Positions 9,875 through 19,447 are shown, counted from the stretch's first letter. The stretch is 64,000 bases of DNA from DASQZK01 sp963763215 (GCA_963763215.1 CAVXNX010000023.1:372001-436000), one strand, 5' to 3'. Notes: generated from the letters alone by a model not told the origin. Numbers and translations are program-made.

Positions 9875-10987
9875 TTAAAAATGTTTCTTTATTTTTTGTT
9901 GTAGATCTTTAAAAAATAAAAATAAAATAGTAAATACGAACCCTAACAAAAACCATAGAATTATAATGAACAATCTCTTTGGTTTACTCTTTTCCACCGG
10001 CACCTGAACCGGATTCAGGACCTTAAATACCGGTGTTTCTTCCTGGACTTTTATTTTTGCCTGTTCCAGCTGCTGGGAAAGGCTGTTGTAAACATTGAAA
10101 GTTAAATTATACTGGGCATGAAGGCGGTCTTCTTCACTTTGTATCCGGGCAGAGACAATGTTTTTATTCCGATCACGGAAATTTGCCAGGGATTCCTGGG
10201 CATTGATAAATTCTTTTTTGGATTTTGCATGTTGTTCCTGGATAAAGTCCAGATTTTGTCTGACTTTTTCTATCCGGTATTCAGTAATATATGAGGTTAA
10301 ATAATGCACGGTTTTTTCTGTAAGCTGGGCGGCTAACACAGGATCAGGGAATTCAGCGCTGATGGTGATCACACCGCTCTTGTCATCCACGTCTGCCACA
10401 ATTTTTTCCTTCAAAATTTTAATGGCGTCACTTTGTTTTTTTGTGATTTTAACAGGCCCAGATGCTGGATGGGAGCGATGACTGCATCATCCGAACTCCT
10501 GAAAAGTTTCAGAATGGTAAAAGGTAATCCAATCGTAAATTTCTTAATATAACCGATAAGGGATGTTCTTTTAAGGTCAGTCATATAGGCATACATCGTG
10601 GCGGTGGTATCGAGGGAAGGAATATCAACCCTGGTATCCAGCAGATGCAGCATAAAGGGGGTGCTGTGGATAATGTCTGGATAAAGCTGGGGACCAAAGG
10701 CATCTAGCCTCCGCTAAGGCTGCTCATGTCAATCCCTGCCAGTGCACCCAGACCGCCAAACTGCTTGAGCAGGCTGCTGGCACCACCTTCCTTGCCGGTT
10801 ACTTCAGGCAGGAGCTTGGCTTCCGACTTGTATTCCTTCGTGCTGCCAAAAGCAATGAGCAGTCCCAGTGCGAAAAAGATCGCGACAGTCTTGTAGATCA
10901 GCCTGCGTTCGTCCCAATTTTGCGGGCAATTTCGATCAGATCGATTTCGTCTGATGATGTGGTACTGGTATTATTTTTTTCTGACAT
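9875..10987 (-). pseudogene. Wzz-family chain-length determinant, three frame breaks
   Basis: Four segments rebuild one Wzz/GumC-type protein of about 370 residues. The start at 10987 gives MSEKNNTSTTSSDEIDLIEI. A shift near 10915-10925 continues into the first membrane helix (VAIFFALGLLIAFGSTKEYKSEA) and the glycine-rich LLKQFGGLGALAGIDMSSL. A second shift near 10706 leads into DAFGPQLYPDIIHSTPFMLH. A third near 10440-10460 leads into ILKEKIVADVDDKSGVITIS, the periplasmic coiled coil and the C-terminal helix FIIILWFLLGFVFTILFLFF. Wzz proteins set polymer length in the inner membrane together with Wzy. No internal nonsense substitution is seen, only one-base frame changes. G+C rises inside this gene compared with the genes downstream. 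Confidence 0.8.
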
Positions 10988-11093
10988 TTTTAAATATAAT
11001 GATTGAATGTTTTTTATAATTAATATGTTATTGCTTTTTTCCATTTAGGAGCTTCGTATACTACTTTCTCACTACACAACACATTCCTCATTC

Positions 11094-13622
11094 TTAAAAT
11101 TTCCCAATTAAAGTTACCAACACCAACGCCATCGATGCCACTGCCGAACTTATACTTATCGCCTGCTGTGCTGAAATTTTTTCCTCTCTGGTTTCTTTGG
11201 TACGATGATCTCAGCTCCCGGCTCAATTTTAGGATAACTCTTGAATAAAATGAAATTATGTGTTCTGTCTACGGAACCATTGGCATATAGTACATAAGTT
11301 TTCGAACATCTGGCTTCTTCGGCAAAACCTCCCGCATCAGAAATATAATTTCGAAAACTCTGGTTACTTTTATATTTCACCGTGACGGATAGAACAGAGC
11401 TCCGCTTAAACGTACGGTTTGAAGCTGTTGTGGTATCTGCAGGCGATCACCCTCCATCAGGGTCAGATCGTAAGCGGAATGTGGATGCTGAATAATTTTG
11501 GTAAGATCAATGCCAATGGCTTGTTCCTTTAAATCGGTGAATTCTAATGTATCATTGGAACCGGACCGGAGAGCTTCCAATGCCTGGATACGCTGTTTTT
11601 CATTCGATTCTATCTTTCGAACTAGAGTAGCCCCTGCCAGATAAGCCTGATCTGTCATCCCGCCTGCCCGATTGATCAGGTCTGATATACACTCATCCTT
11701 GGATGCGATGGTATAGTCCCCGGAAACGCCACTTCTCCTTCAACTTTAATGAGCTTTTGAGACGCATAACCGGGGGAATGACGGATAAATACCATATCAT
11801 AAGGTTGAAGAATAAATGAGGAAGCACTATCCGATAGTATTAAATCATGATTAAGTCTAAAGGTGAATAAATCAGCCAGCTCGGCTTTTGGCTTGTCGCG
11901 GATCCGTCCTTCACCCTCCTTGCCACTTCTACCCTCGCAAGAGATGCAGATTCGAGTAGTCCGCCTGAGTTCCGAATGAGTTCCCAAGGGTCATATTATT
12001 CACCCAAGGGTATTCTCCTGGTTGTTTGACGTCGCCTTTGATGCTTACATTAAAAGATTCTTCCAGATCAAAAATTGAACTGATGTTGATGATATCTTCG
12101 CGTTGTAATAAAATATCATTTGCCGGACCGGCGTTTAGCGAATTCAGGTTAACAGGGATGAGTTCAGTCCTTAAACTTGGTGATAATCTGTAAATGGATG
12201 CTCTTGGTAAGAATGCATCCTCTCTTAAACCATCAGCCAATTGAATCAAATCGTTCAGTGTCATTCCCGGAGTCAATTCATATTCGCCTTCACGGTATAC
12301 GGCACCTTTGATGATTACACGATTTTCATACCTTGATAAGATCTTTCCTACTATAATATCATCACCATCTTGCAGAACTGTGGTCTCATATCGTTCCGAG
12401 GGTATATCCAGTATTCTCTTTTCTTTTAGGCTATTTCTGAGAATTTTAATGCGATTTTTGTAGGCATTTTCATTAAATCCTCCGGCAAATCTAAGGACAT
12501 CTGCGATCGTTTCAGAACCTACCGCTTCATATATTGCCGGACGTTTTACTTCACCCTCAACCCTGATTCTTTCCTGATATGGGTTGACAAAAATGATATC
12601 CTGATCCTGTAACCTGATATTTTGTTCAGGTAAACCATGAAGAAGAAAATCATAAAGATCCAATTTGGCAACACGTTTATTTTCCCGAATGACACTTATG
12701 TTCCGGTAACTACCTTTTTCCCCGGGTCCCCCTGCCAGATAAAGTGCATTGAATGCACTCGCAAGCGAAGGAAGTGTATAGGTCCCAGGCATCTTGATTT
12801 CACCAGCAATATTTATTTTAATACTGCGAACGTTGCCGATGGTCACCTCTGCAAAGGTATTGGGATTAAGACCTTTCATCCCGGAGTAAATATTAGCAAG
12901 CCTGCTTTTTATGATTTCACCGGCTTTCTCCATAGTTAGACCGCTGACCTGAATGGGAGCAAGATTGCTGATGTTGATATAACCTTCGGGAGAAACCTGT
13001 AAACGATAATCTTCCTGAGATGCGCCCCAGATATTAATGACTAATTCATCGCCCGGGCCAAGCTGGTAATTTTGGGGGGTAGGAATATTTAAACTGGGCT
13101 CAAAAGAAAGCTTCTTGTTGTTGAACAGATCCTTTCCAAATATATCTAGTTCTGTTTCTCTGGATTTATTATCCAAACTATCATATAATTTATCAGGAAC
13201 GATATTGTGAAACACATCATCTTTTTTTGAGAGCTCGCTACCCCTCTGGAGATTTAAGTTCCTCATTTCTGAGGGATTTAAAAGATCTTCTGATTGTCCG
13301 CTTTTTATTTTTTCTATTCTTTTTTGAAGATTAACGATCTCAGTATAAGGCATACCCTGGATATTGCAGCGGATTCCAACTGTTCCATGGTCATGCCGCT
13401 TTCTTTAGCTCTGGAAATAAATTGTTTTACCTGTTCATCGGAGAGTTCGTTGACTTTAACTTTACTTAGATCATTTATGTTGAGGACTGGGGATTGGCCA
13501 TGAACGACAGAACTAATTGAAATGGAAATAAAAAATAAGGCGATTCTTAAGATTGTCGAAGTTTCTGCGGGAAAAGGACGTTTTAATATCATAATTATTT
13601 TTTTGAATAACAGTTCCTTCAT
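11094..13622 (-). pseudogene. Wza/SLBB polysaccharide export protein, at least five frame breaks
   Basis: The N-terminus carries a signal peptide (ILRIALFFISISISSVVHGQ). The 13353-11929 segment holds the polysaccharide-export domain (YQLGPGDELVINIWG) and repeated SLBB domains with their GEV/GEI-x-PG turns (INIAGEIKMPGTYTL, VEGEVKRPAIYE, IKGAVYREGEYELTPGMTL). The last part ends in a hydrophobic helix (ISISSAVASMALVLVTLIG) and stops at 11094-11096. The frame changes near 13360, 11975, 11900, 11725, 11385 and 11200. The rebuilt length of about 840 residues suits the large Bacteroidota multi-SLBB exporters, which form the outer-membrane exit for capsule or exopolysaccharide. It is the first gene of the locus and precedes Wzz by about 107 bp. 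Confidence 0.82.
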
Positions 13623-14665
13623 TTATTGGCGTTCAATGAAGCTGCATGATTAAGGACCAGTTCAAATCCATACACAGTACAAACGTAGCTTTTTACCTGG
13701 GATATTTGTGACAGAATTCTCATATCCTCTTTCTGTGATGCCAGAATCACATTGGCAAATTTTTTTAACAATCGGATAATTCAATAATAATTTAGACCGT
13801 GCAATTTTACATAATAATTCTTGTTTTCAATGCGATGAATCTAACAATGAATTTTAATTTTGAACGATTCAAAATAAACATTGATCCTGATTAGAAATTA
13901 CTGTGCAAATCAAATTATATACTGATAACCAGTAGTATATATGTGGTATAAATTCTAAATATTGATTTTGGAAATCAAAGTCACCATCAATAATTCTTTC
14001 TGCTCGATCCCCTGAAAAAAAGATACTAAATTTAGTTTTATTAATATTTTTAGGAAATTTTTTTGGCAAGGTTATTTCCCGTTTGGAATGAAAAGGCCAT
14101 TAAATCAAGGGAATATCTGGTTTCTCACCCTTCCTTTCTATACCAGTTAATCCCCTTTTCAGTACCATCCAGAAAATATTGCATAATGCTGTATCTTCAG
14201 TATGTTGAAGAGAAAGATGTAGAATTATTTACTGAATAATGTACATTTGTTCAGGCCCAAGTATAGTTGCGGTTCAGATGGTTGACCTATCTGAACTGGC
14301 AAAAGGCAGTACCTTCCCCTCACCGCCAATATAGTGAGAAAAATGCTTATACACCTCGCTAAGGCGATATGCCCATTGTCCTGACCCATACTAACTGCCA
14401 AAATCCTGTTTTTTCAGAGGTCACCGACTATCGATTCCCGAAGTATGCGAATTCTGTTAATCCTGAACAACGGCATCATCGTCCATTGGAACTGAAAGTG
14501 TCCTACCACCACATCCATTTTGACGGCGTCACCAAGTATTAGTTGATAATAAACCTGAGCCGGGAAAAAAACCCCTAAGAAGAGGCATTGCCGCCCCTCT
14601 GATTTTTTACCACCTCTTCCTTCGTGCCTTCGCGCCTTTGTGTTTATCTCCCCTCCGTGCCCTTC
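13623..14665. other. About 1 kb without a convincing gene upstream of the polysaccharide operon
   Basis: Only short frames are present. A minus-strand frame of about 48 codons (no Met before residue 16) ends in an ATGA overlap with the export-gene start. A 66-codon minus-strand frame at 14069-13869 has no recognisable features. A plus-strand frame ends in a His-rich HHRPLELKVSYHHIHF at about 14530. None shows a family signature. Decayed genes or a long regulatory leader are both possible. No UpxY/NusG-like antiterminator, common upstream of such operons in Bacteroides, is visible here. Confidence 0.4.
13680..13687 (-). promoter_or_regulatory. Candidate -7 box (TACGTTTG) for the polysaccharide operon
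   Basis: TACGTTTG on the minus strand fits the Bacteroidota -7 consensus TAnnTTTG and lies 58 bp before the start of the SLBB export gene. No clear -33 TTG is seen 19-21 bp upstream, so the call is tentative. Confidence 0.3.
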
Positions 14666-15994
14666 TCATTCCTTCGTGTACTTCAAGTCCTCCTCCCTGT
14701 ACCAGTTAATCTTCCTCGTCAACACCATGAACAATCCCAGTACCATAAATAATCCAACACTCCCGAAAAGCAACGCATAGTCCTGCATCCTGAGGATGAT
14801 GTACAGGAAAATGTAAAGGGCGGATAATACACCTCCGGTGAACAAAGCATATTTGAACGATCCCAGGGAAGAATGGATGTAATAGGAGATCAGAAGGATC
14901 ACGACGATCGACGAGATCAGATAGGCCAAACTGAAACCCAGATGCTCTGAGAGACTCACGAGAAGACTGTAAAAAATGACCAGGGCAATTCCTGTCAGGA
15001 CATATTGCACGGGATGCAGCCTCTTGCTGTTCAGGATCTCCACCAGCATGAACAAAAGGAAGGTCAGTCCGATGAACATCAGGGCGTATTTCACCGAACG
15101 GTACGACTGCTGGTAATGGCCGACAGGATTGATCAGCTCGACGCCGAAATCCGAATCCGATATGGAATAATGACTGTCCGACCAGATTTGAGGGTAATTC
15201 CTGTTGAGCTGCGTGATCATCCAACTGGCGGTGAATCCGTTTTCACCGATCTGGCTGTCGGCAGGTAGAAAGGCGCCTGTAAATCCCGGGTCGGGCCATT
15301 TCGATTGCATATCCACATGGGTTTTCCGGCCAAGGGGAAAGGTTGTGAAGGTCTTTGTGCCGTTCAGATCCAGGTGTGTGGTAAATGTGACCGGATCGGG
15401 TAACCCATTTTCCACCGGAACGTAACAATGAAATCCGCTTTTTACCAGGTCGTCATCCTGGATTCCCGGAATGATGGCGGGCGAGGTCCCCTGCCAGTGC
15501 AGTTCCACATCGTTCCTTATCCCCCTCATGTCCGTGATCCCCATGGTGAGATAGGCCTTATCCCACAGAATATCTCCGGGATTCAAACCGAAGGACGAGA
15601 TATCCGGCTTTTCAAAACGGCCTGTTATGTTCACCGAAGCCTGGTAAACAATGACCTTGAAAATCCCACGATGCCTCTCCTCCGGGAGGAGCTTCGTTTC
15701 AATATCGAGTTCCGTGGGTAAGACATGTAAACGGTGAATCGTGACGATATGCTTACCTTCATCTTCGGAGTATACCTTGTAAGGCAGGGTCAGCCATGGC
15801 CCGGCCACTTTCTGCTCATTGCCCCATCGTGAACTGATCTCTGCGAGGACTTCCGACCCTCTTTGTTCCCGTTCCTTTATCAGGCTTTTGACCCATTGGG
15901 CGGGAATTAGCAGTAATAAACTGATCACCCCGACAAGGCAAAATTTAAAGGTGATGCTCCGGAAAAATCGTTGTACATAAGTGGTTGTTTCCAT
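14666..15994 (-). CDS. creD: CreD-family inner membrane protein
   Basis: A 442-residue protein with the CreD layout: one N-terminal membrane helix (residues ~17-34), a large periplasmic domain containing WGNEQKVAGPWLTLPY, DMRGIRNDVELHWQG and the SKWPDPGFTGAFLP region, then a C-terminal block of four to five membrane helices. CreD is an envelope-integrity protein of unknown biochemical activity; in Escherichia coli it belongs to the CreBC regulon, but no CreBC is here. Instead the neighbouring winged-helix regulator and a palindrome 21 bp before the start suggest local control. The start at 15994 agrees with the helix spacing. All domains are intact. Confidence 0.92.
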   Translation of the reverse strand: METTTYVQRFFRSITFKFCLVGVISLLLLIPAQWVKSLIKEREQRGSEVLAEISSRWGNEQKVAGPWLTLPYKVYSEDEGKHIVTIHRLHVLPTELDIETKLLPEERHRGIFKVIVYQASVNITGRFEKPDISSFGLNPGDILWDKAYLTMGITDMRGIRNDVELHWQGTSPAIIPGIQDDDLVKSGFHCYVPVENGLPDPVTFTTHLDLNGTKTFTTFPLGRKTHVDMQSKWPDPGFTGAFLPADSQIGENGFTASWMITQLNRNYPQIWSDSHYSISDSDFGVELINPVGHYQQSYRSVKYALMFIGLTFLLFMLVEILNSKRLHPVQYVLTGIALVIFYSLLVSLSEHLGFSLAYLISSIVVILLISYYIHSSLGSFKYALFTGGVLSALYIFLYIILRMQDYALLFGSVGLFMVLGLFMVLTRKINWYREEDLKYTKE

Positions 15995-16014
15995 GATAAG
16001 TTTAGTTTAAAAGA

Positions 16015-16031
16015 ACTTTGAAATACAAAGT
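16015..16031. promoter_or_regulatory. Palindromic operator ACTTTG-N5-CAAAGT before creD
   Basis: ACTTTGaaataCAAAGT is a perfect 6+6 inverted repeat 21 bp upstream of the creD start. The same palindrome, with the same 5-bp spacer length, occurs at 17034-17050 before the other gene of the module, so it is probably the binding site of the adjacent winged-helix regulator. Confidence 0.65.
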
Positions 16032-16047
16032 GAATAGACAAAAAAAA

Positions 16048-16347
16048 TTAGCGTGACTTTTTGATCAGTTTTTCCAGTGCCGTGAGATGGCGCTCAAATT
16101 CCATCCGGCCGGATTTTGTGGCTTTGTAACTGGTACGCGGTTTTCGTCCGACGAACTCCTTCCGAACCTCGATCATTTCCGCTTTCTCGAGCGCTTTGAG
16201 ATGGCTCGCCAGATTTCCGTCGGTGATCTCCAGTGTCTCTTTCAGGGTGTTAAAATCCACCAGGTCATTCACCATCAACACCGACATGATGCCCAGGCGG
16301 ATCCTGCTCTCAAAGGCTTTGTTCAGGTTGTTGACCGGATCTTTCAT
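16048..16347 (-). CDS. Winged-helix transcriptional regulator of the CreD module
   Basis: A 99-residue one-domain DNA-binding protein. LGIMSVLMVNDLVDFNTLKETLEITDGNLASHLKALEKAEMI is the helix-turn-helix, and VRKEFVGRKPRTSYKATKSGRMEFERHL is the wing and following helix of the small MarR/ArsR-like 'winged helix DNA-binding' family. It has no metal-binding cysteines and no separate ligand domain, so the signal it senses is not visible. The coding region overlaps the upstream membrane-protein gene by 4 bp (ATGA), so they are co-translated. creD follows after 53 bp that contain the palindrome, so the regulator probably acts on creD and on its own operon. Confidence 0.88.
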   Translation of the reverse strand: MKDPVNNLNKAFESRIRLGIMSVLMVNDLVDFNTLKETLEITDGNLASHLKALEKAEMIEVRKEFVGRKPRTSYKATKSGRMEFERHLTALEKLIKKSR

Positions 16348-17006
16348 GTTGCAGTTAATTGACCATCCTCCTTTACCCTGTCATATTTATAATACAGGAT
16401 GGTGCCGTATATCAGGTGCAGCACTCCAAATCCAATGGTCCAGAATAGAAGGCCATGATTGATAAATACGAAGGACAATATTCCAAGCAGGATTTCCAAA
16501 AGCCCGAGATAGTTGATATCTGAATATGAATATTTCCCGGCGCTGATCAATCCGAGACCGTAAAAGATCAGCATGAATGGTGCGATGTCACTGACCTGCG
16601 AACGGACCAGCAGAATGATGATGACCAGCCCGCCTGTGATCAGCGGAATGAACAGATTGAGGATCATTCTTCTGGCCGCCAAATTCCAAAATTTTACCCC
16701 CATCCGCCTGGCTTTGCGCGCTGAAAAATAATAGCCGGCAACCAGGGTCAGCCCCAGAACCAGTCCGGCATCCACGATGAAAAAGGAAACCGGCTTGATC
16801 CCGGAATTCAAACCGGCAGACCGATAAAGTTCATCAGCGTGAATACCGCCCATATTGATGTGCCAATACGCGATGCCGGCTCCCAGAAGAGCAAAAATGC
16901 CTGCAAAAATTCCCGACAGACCGCTCAGTGAAAGAAAACGGCTCGATTTTTCCATCAGGCGCCTGATTTCGCGGAGATCCTCCAGCCGGGTTGTATGCGT
17001 TTCCAT
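16344..17006 (-). CDS. Multi-pass membrane protein of the CreD module
   Basis: The chosen start (17006) gives METHTTRLEDLREI and a protein of 220 residues; an in-frame upstream Met at 17075 would read through the palindromic operator and is less likely. The N-terminal ~30 residues are polar and helical, followed by about six to seven hydrophobic helices (FLSLSGLSGIFAGIFALLGA, SFFIVDAGLVLGLTLVAGYY, MILNLFIPLITGGLVIIILL and others). I do not recognise a named family. Its 4-bp overlap with the regulator gene and shared operator motif place it in the CreD regulon, where it may relay an envelope signal to the regulator; that role is an inference. Confidence 0.7.
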   Translation of the reverse strand: METHTTRLEDLREIRRLMEKSSRFLSLSGLSGIFAGIFALLGAGIAYWHINMGGIHADELYRSAGLNSGIKPVSFFIVDAGLVLGLTLVAGYYFSARKARRMGVKFWNLAARRMILNLFIPLITGGLVIIILLVRSQVSDIAPFMLIFYGLGLISAGKYSYSDINYLGLLEILLGILSFVFINHGLLFWTIGFGVLHLIYGTILYYKYDRVKEDGQLTAT

Positions 17007-17033
17007 TGGAATGGTTTGAATTAATTTAAAAGT

Positions 17034-17050
17034 ACTTTGAAAGGCAAAGT
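17034..17050. promoter_or_regulatory. Palindromic operator ACTTTG-N5-CAAAGT before the membrane protein/regulator pair
   Basis: ACTTTGaaaggCAAAGT lies 28 bp upstream of the membrane-protein start. The half-sites are identical to those before creD while the spacer differs (aaagg against aaata), which supports selection on the arms. Confidence 0.65.
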
Positions 17051-17240
17051 AAAATAAAAATTCAATACCATGCAAATGAAATAACAGAATTTTTTATTCT
17101 GAAGCTGAAACCGTCATCAAGGGGGGACGTTGTACCCACGTATCCACCTGGACGGGCGGGTCGCGACCCGCCCCAACAGCCGGCCTCAACAGACCTTATA
17201 AATATAACGGTATGACTAACTGTCAGACGTTCTCACGGCC

Positions 17241-17975
17241 CTCATAACCTCATCACTTTGTTTTCCTTACTTTCTTTTCAAGGGCAAAAGAAAGTAACAA
17301 AGAAACCCTCCGCGATTGACAACCCTCTCTCGCCCTTGTCGCACAGGCCAACATCACTGGGGCCGGGCTCGTTCAGGTTCGCACCAATCGCGGGTTGCCA
17401 TCGCGCTCTGCTAAGGTTTTTTTCGTGGAGAACGGAGAACGTATTACAAACGGTGTTAATGGAGAAGCATTCACCCGGTATGATCGTATGCACGTTTTCA
17501 ATCGGATTCCCCTATCAAGGGACTGATGTTAATCTTCGTCTAAAACATGACGGTAACTTTCTCACTTTCTCACGTCCTTCATCACCCCATCACCCCATCA
17601 CCCATCACCTCATAACCTCATCACTTTGTTTTCCTTACTTTCTTTTCAAGGGCAAAAGAAAGTAACAAAGAAACCCTCCGCGATTGACAACCCTCTCTCG
17701 CCCTTGTCGCACAGGCCAACATCACTGGGGCCGGGCTCGTTCAGGTTCGCACCAATCGCGGGTTGCCATCGCGCTCTGCTAAGGTTTTTTTCGTGGAGAA
17801 CGGAGAACGTATTACAAACGGTGTTAATGGAGAAGCATTCACCCGGTATGATCGTATGCACGTTTTCAATCGGATTCCCCTATCAAGGGACTGATGTTAA
17901 TCTTCGTCTAAAACATGACGGTGACTTTCTCACTTTCTCACTTTCTCACTTTCTCACTTTCTTCATCACCCCATC
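17241..17975. repeat. Interspersed repeat, copies 1 and 2 in tandem (368-bp period)
   Basis: Two nearly identical units start at about 17241 and 17609. Each begins with a hairpin (CTTTCTTTT / AAAAGAAAG with a 7-base loop). It is followed by a G+C-rich core in which CCGCGATTG is complementary to CAATCGCGG about 60 bases on, and CGCGAT...CAACC is complementary to GGTTG...ATCGCG. An AT-rich tail of about 160 bp follows. Linkers are simple CATCACCCC-type runs. Frames that cross the unit on both strands have no family signature and change between copies, so I treat them as non-coding. Confidence 0.85.
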
Positions 17976-18002
17976 ACCCCATCACCCATCACTCCATCAC
18001 TT

Positions 18003-18300
18003 TTCCTCACTTTCTTTTCAAGGGCAAAAGAAAGTAACAAAGAAACCCTCCGCGATTGACAACCCTCTCTCGCCCTTGTCGCACAGGCCAACATCACTGG
18101 GGCCGGGCTCGTTCAGGTTCGCACCAATCGCGGGTTGCCATCGCGCTCTGCTAATATTTTAATCGTAAGATGGAGAATATATTTTAAACGGCGTTGGTGG
18201 AGGAGCATTTCCGCCAGGTATGATCGCATGCACGATTTCAATCTGACTCGTGGTACATAACTGACAACTATCCTTGTCACTACGCTTCCCGTACCAATGT
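18003..18300. repeat. Interspersed repeat, copy 3 (diverged tail)
   Basis: The hairpin and G+C-rich core (18005-18153) match copies 1 and 2 almost base for base. The tail after CTCTGCTAA differs but keeps the ATGATCG-ATGCACG landmark, so this is the same element with an older or recombined 3' half. Confidence 0.8.
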
Positions 18301-18336
18301 ACTGTCCTCCTCCGTACCCGCGTATCTACGTAACCC

Positions 18337-18511
18337 CCGCCCTTCGGCTGCGCTCAGGGACCGAAAAAAATACTACATTTTTTGAGCAGGCGGGATCAGC
18401 AGGCGGGTGAGGAGCCGCGCGCGGCTCCACACCCGCCTGCTGATCCCTCCTGCTCAGACACCTCAAAAAACGCGTATTCTTTTTCGGTCCCTGAGCGCAG
18501 CCGAAGGGCGG
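18337..18511. repeat. 175-bp near-perfect palindrome
   Basis: Two arms of about 80 bp meet at GGAGCCGCGCGCGGCTCC (18411-18428). The outer ends are the complementary pair starting CCGCCCTTCGGCTGCG and ending CGCAGCCGAAGGGCGG. Inner arms pair as GGGATCAGCAGGCGGGTG with CACCCGCCTGCTGATCC. A few unpaired bases lie near the AT-rich segment. The same CCCTTCGGCT / CGCTCAGGGAC end sequence frames the hairpin at 61138. It may act as a mobile hairpin element or a strong bidirectional transcription barrier. The minus-strand frame through it is a shadow of the palindrome. Confidence 0.88.
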
Positions 18512-18770
18512 TCCATGTATAGGATCTTCTTTTTCATTTTTAAAAAGTTTCGGCGTTTTCATTTGAATCTTTCAAAGTAGGATTAAATGATTTTGGTGGA
18601 GGAAGGCGCTGGAAAATCGTATTCCCTATTTCAATCTATTCGTCTTAGGGAATTTGACGCCAATCGGCGTTGGTCACCATGCCGGCCCGTATTCCACTGT
18701 GTCGCCTGACACCGTTCTCCACGTACCTCCATACTCACAACCCCATCACCCCATCACCCCATCACTCCAT

Positions 18771-19385
18771 CACTTTCTTTTCAAGGGCAAAAGAAAGTAA
18801 CAAAGAAACCCTCCGCGATTGACAACCCTCTCTCGCCCTTGTCGCACAGGCCTACATCACCGGGGCCGGGCTCGTTCAGGTTCGCACCAATCGCGGGTTG
18901 CCATCGCACTCTGCTAAGGTTTTTTTCGTGTAAATCGGAGAAGAATTATAAATGGTGTTAATGGAGATGCATTCCCCCGGTATGATCGTATGCACGATTT
19001 TATTCGGATTTCCCTGACAAGGGACTGGCAACGATCCTTGTCCATACGTCTTATTCGTACTCCACCTACCCACGTTTTCACATAACCACATCCCCTTCAA
19101 GGGCAAAAGAAAGTAACAAAGAAACCCTCCGCGATTGACAACCCTCTCTCGCCCTTGTCGCACAGGCCTACATCACCGGGGCCGGGTTCGTTCAGGTTCG
19201 CACCAATCGCGGGTTGCCATCGCGCTCTGCTAATATTTTAAATCGTGTAAATCGGAGAATGAATTTTAAATGGTGTTGGTGGAGGAGCTTCCGCAGGGAT
19301 GATCGTATGCACAATTTCATTCTGATTCGCCTGTCAAGGTATTGACGACGATTATCGTCCATACGTCGTCCCGTACCCCCGTACC
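18771..19385. repeat. Interspersed repeat, copies 4 and 5
   Basis: Copy 4 starts at about 18771 and copy 5 at about 19093, each with the AAAAGAAAG hairpin arm and the same G+C-rich core. They share substitutions absent from copies 1-3 (GGCCTACATCACCGGGGCC in place of GGCCAACATCACTGGGGCC), so they form a subfamily. In both, a minus-strand frame would end DGNPRLVRT-stop. This frame is broken in copies 1 and 2, which argues against a conserved protein. Confidence 0.82.
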
Positions 19386-19447
19386 CCCGTACCCCCGTAC
19401 CCCCGTACCCACGTCCCAACGTCCCCACGTCCCACCCGTACCCACGT
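19366..19447. repeat. CGTACCCC microsatellite
   Basis: Several consecutive CCCCGTAC octamers, then degenerate CGTCCCCA-type units. Related runs occur at about 18310 and 23785-23825, always at the edge of larger repeats. Confidence 0.85.

Noticed and set aside
13633..13780. Short minus-strand frame ending in ATGA overlap with the exporter
   Set aside because: No Met until residue 16, no similarity, and the candidate promoter lies inside it.
13869..14069. 66-codon minus-strand frame as a gene
   Set aside because: No ribosome-binding site, no family signature and no neighbour in phase.
14706..15224. 172-codon minus-strand frame inside creD
   Set aside because: It is an out-of-frame shadow of creD; Pro/Arg/His-rich composition without a domain.
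17258..18162. Long plus-strand frames (135 and 178 codons) and 71-codon minus-strand frames over the interspersed repeats
   Set aside because: They only follow the repeated DNA, share no family signature and their frame is not kept between copies.
18326..18562. 78-codon minus-strand frame
   Set aside because: It is read straight through the 175-bp palindrome; composition mirrors the arms.
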